Positions 63,114-64,000 of a stretch of 64,000 nucleotides of DNA are shown one piece after another (the first letter of the stretch is position 1; each line of letters begins with the position of its first letter). The DNA is from Pseudomonas wenzhouensis (GTDB lineage Bacteria > Pseudomonadota > Gammaproteobacteria > Pseudomonadales > Pseudomonadaceae). Location: contig NZ_CP072610.1 in assembly GCF_021029445.1 (NCBI RefSeq), positions 1,116,001-1,180,000 of the forward strand. Direction: 5' to 3'. The notes under the pieces were generated by a model. It did not search any database. It was not told the DNA's origin and was given only the letters and a program-made list of their open reading frames with translations. The translations under genes and the position numbers were made by a program.

Positions 63114-63738
63114 GACGGAGCTCCACGGGAAAAAATGGGGAGCCCAGCATCCGGGAACGGACAGGTCAGTTGAAGGTGGGGTTTATGGAGCGGTTACGCC
63201 GGGTCGAACACCGCCACCTTGATATCCAACTCGACCAAGGCGGCCAGACCGTTGATGGATTTGCGGAAATCGACCGGCTTGGGGTAAAGGTAAACGGCTT
63301 TGACCTTGGGGTCGGGACGCATCATGGGCTGGGCTCCAGGAAAATCGGGAGCACAGCATCTGTGGGCCTTCACTTCACTTGAAGGTGTGGTTTGTGGAGC
63401 GGTTACGAGATAGACCTTCTGCACCTTGGCGTCGGGACGCATCATGACGGAGCTCCACGGGAAAAAATGGGGAGCCCAGCATCCGGGAACGGACAGGTCA
63501 GTTGAAGGTGGGGTTTATGGAGCGGTTACGCCGGGTCGAACACCGCCACCTTGATATCCAACTCGACCAAGGCGGCCAGACCGTTGATGGATTTGCGGAA
63601 ATCGACCGGCTTGGGGTAAAGGTAAACGGCTTTGACCTTGGGGTCGGGACGCATCATGGGCTGGGCTCCAGGAAAATCGGGAGCACAGCATCTGTGGGCC
63701 TTCACTTCACTTGAAGGTGTGGTTTGTGGAGCGGTTAC
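63075..63738. repeat. Perfect 332-bp tandem duplication of two kinds of IS66 end
   Basis: 63075-63406 and 63407-63738 appear identical. Each unit joins the end of the IS66 just described (GAGATAGACCTTCTGCACC to GGAGCGGTTAC) to the end of a related but different IS66 (GCCGGGTCGAACACCGCC to TTTGTGGAGCGGTTAC). The result is four IS66-type inverted-repeat ends in a row. The second type also occurs at 32268-32378. Small open frames here are only TnpB starts and their antisense. Confidence 0.92.
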
Positions 63739-64000
63739 AAATTAAGCGCCTTGCATTCTATGATTCGTTAACAGGTCTTGCTAATAGAAGATTGTTGCAA
63801 GAACGATTAGGGCAACTACTATTATTAGCTAAAAGAGATAAATTTCCTATTGCATTGATGTATATAGATCTCGACGATTTCAAGTTACTAAATGATACTC
63901 AAGGTCATGAGGCAGGAGATCATTTACTTAAAGCCGTATCAAATCGATTAATAGAATCTGTTCGTGATAGCGATACGGTTTGCCGGTTTGGAGGTGACGA
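63739..64000 (+). CDS. GGDEF-domain protein, partial (A+T-rich)
   Basis: From the IS66 end one frame reads IKRLAFYDSLTGLANRRLLQ, then PIALMYIDLDDFKLLNDTQG and DTVCRFGGDE at the window edge, the canonical diguanylate cyclase domain (DSLTGLANR, DLDDFKxLND, GGDE). The 5' part is replaced by the IS66 end and the 3' part lies outside. Its base composition (runs such as CTACTATTATTAGCTAAAAG) is far more A+T-rich than the rest of the window, so it came from a different genome. Confidence 0.85.

Larger units (their letters stand above)
61106..63197. mobile_element. IS66-family element, copy 2
   Basis: Near-identical to 32844-34932: same left end GTAACCGCTCCATAAACCCC and right end GGGGTTTATGGAGCGGTTAC. 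Unlike copy 1 there is no matching 8-bp duplication (GTAGGTTC on the left; the right side runs into further IS66 ends), so the right flank was lost in a later rearrangement. Both genes are intact. Confidence 0.92.

Noticed and set aside
63075..63738. Repeated blocks at the window end as a CRISPR array
   Set aside because: The repeat unit is 332 bp and made entirely of IS66 ends, with no short repeats or variable spacers.

Overview
The window looks like a high-G+C gammaproteobacterial chromosome, most likely Pseudomonas (mendocina/oleovorans-like). The basis is the REP-type repeats, the ato/sco ketone-body genes, an OprD porin with a tripartite tricarboxylate transporter, an OsmC-YcaO fusion and an Aer-type receptor paired with a GGDEF/EAL enzyme. 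Nothing was searched against a database; every name is recognition from the sequence.

Bases 1-19.6 kb are orderly core-like genome: the end of an unidentified gene, a YceI-like protein, a ClsB-type cardiolipin synthase, a short-chain fatty-acid/acetoacetate module (atoE, thiolase, CoA-transferase B and A, divergent LysR), an OsmC-YcaO protein, a LysR-controlled tricarboxylate module (PrpF/GalD-like isomerase, OprD porin, TctC-TctB-TctA, a D-2-hydroxyacid dehydrogenase), another LysR gene and an MFS exporter.

Bases 19.6-44.1 kb are a rearranged accessory region. It opens with a broken tyrosine recombinase and a HigBA-like toxin-antitoxin pair. It contains two 300-bp direct repeats and three copies of a sequence matching the 3' end of tmRNA (ssrA), a classical island attachment site. 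Between them lie a GntR-controlled N-dealkylation operon (aldehyde dehydrogenase, DmmA-like protein, ferredoxin reductase, haem-dependent N-demethylase, MFS), a cache-domain protein, an Aer-type receptor with its GGDEF/EAL partner, an AraC regulator, and fragments of umuC, an inovirus Gp2 gene, GIY-YIG, DUF932, hyuA and LysR genes. They are interleaved with IS5, IS630, IS21 and IS66 elements or pieces.

Bases 44.1-51.2 kb carry a HipA/HipB-like pair with three operator-like palindromes, an inositol-monophosphatase-family gene, a pair of matching tandem hairpins, and a second paralogous Aer-receptor + GGDEF/EAL pair on the other strand.

Bases 51.2-64 kb are again a mobile-element graveyard: hsdM/hsdR remnants, a second HigBA-like locus, IS1182 and nested IS21 elements, a truncated XRE gene and a decayed XRE relative. 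They also hold an apparently intact three-gene cluster (two unrecognised small proteins and a 652-aa SF1-helicase-like ATPase), the start of a DUF6088-like antitoxin gene cut by IS66, a perfect 332-bp tandem duplication of IS66 ends, and an A+T-rich GGDEF gene running off the window.

Two points stand out. The two HigBA copies carry reciprocal amber codons (toxin broken in one, antitoxin in the other). The helicase cluster at 58.1-60.9 kb sits in a defence-like neighbourhood and is the best candidate for an undescribed system.
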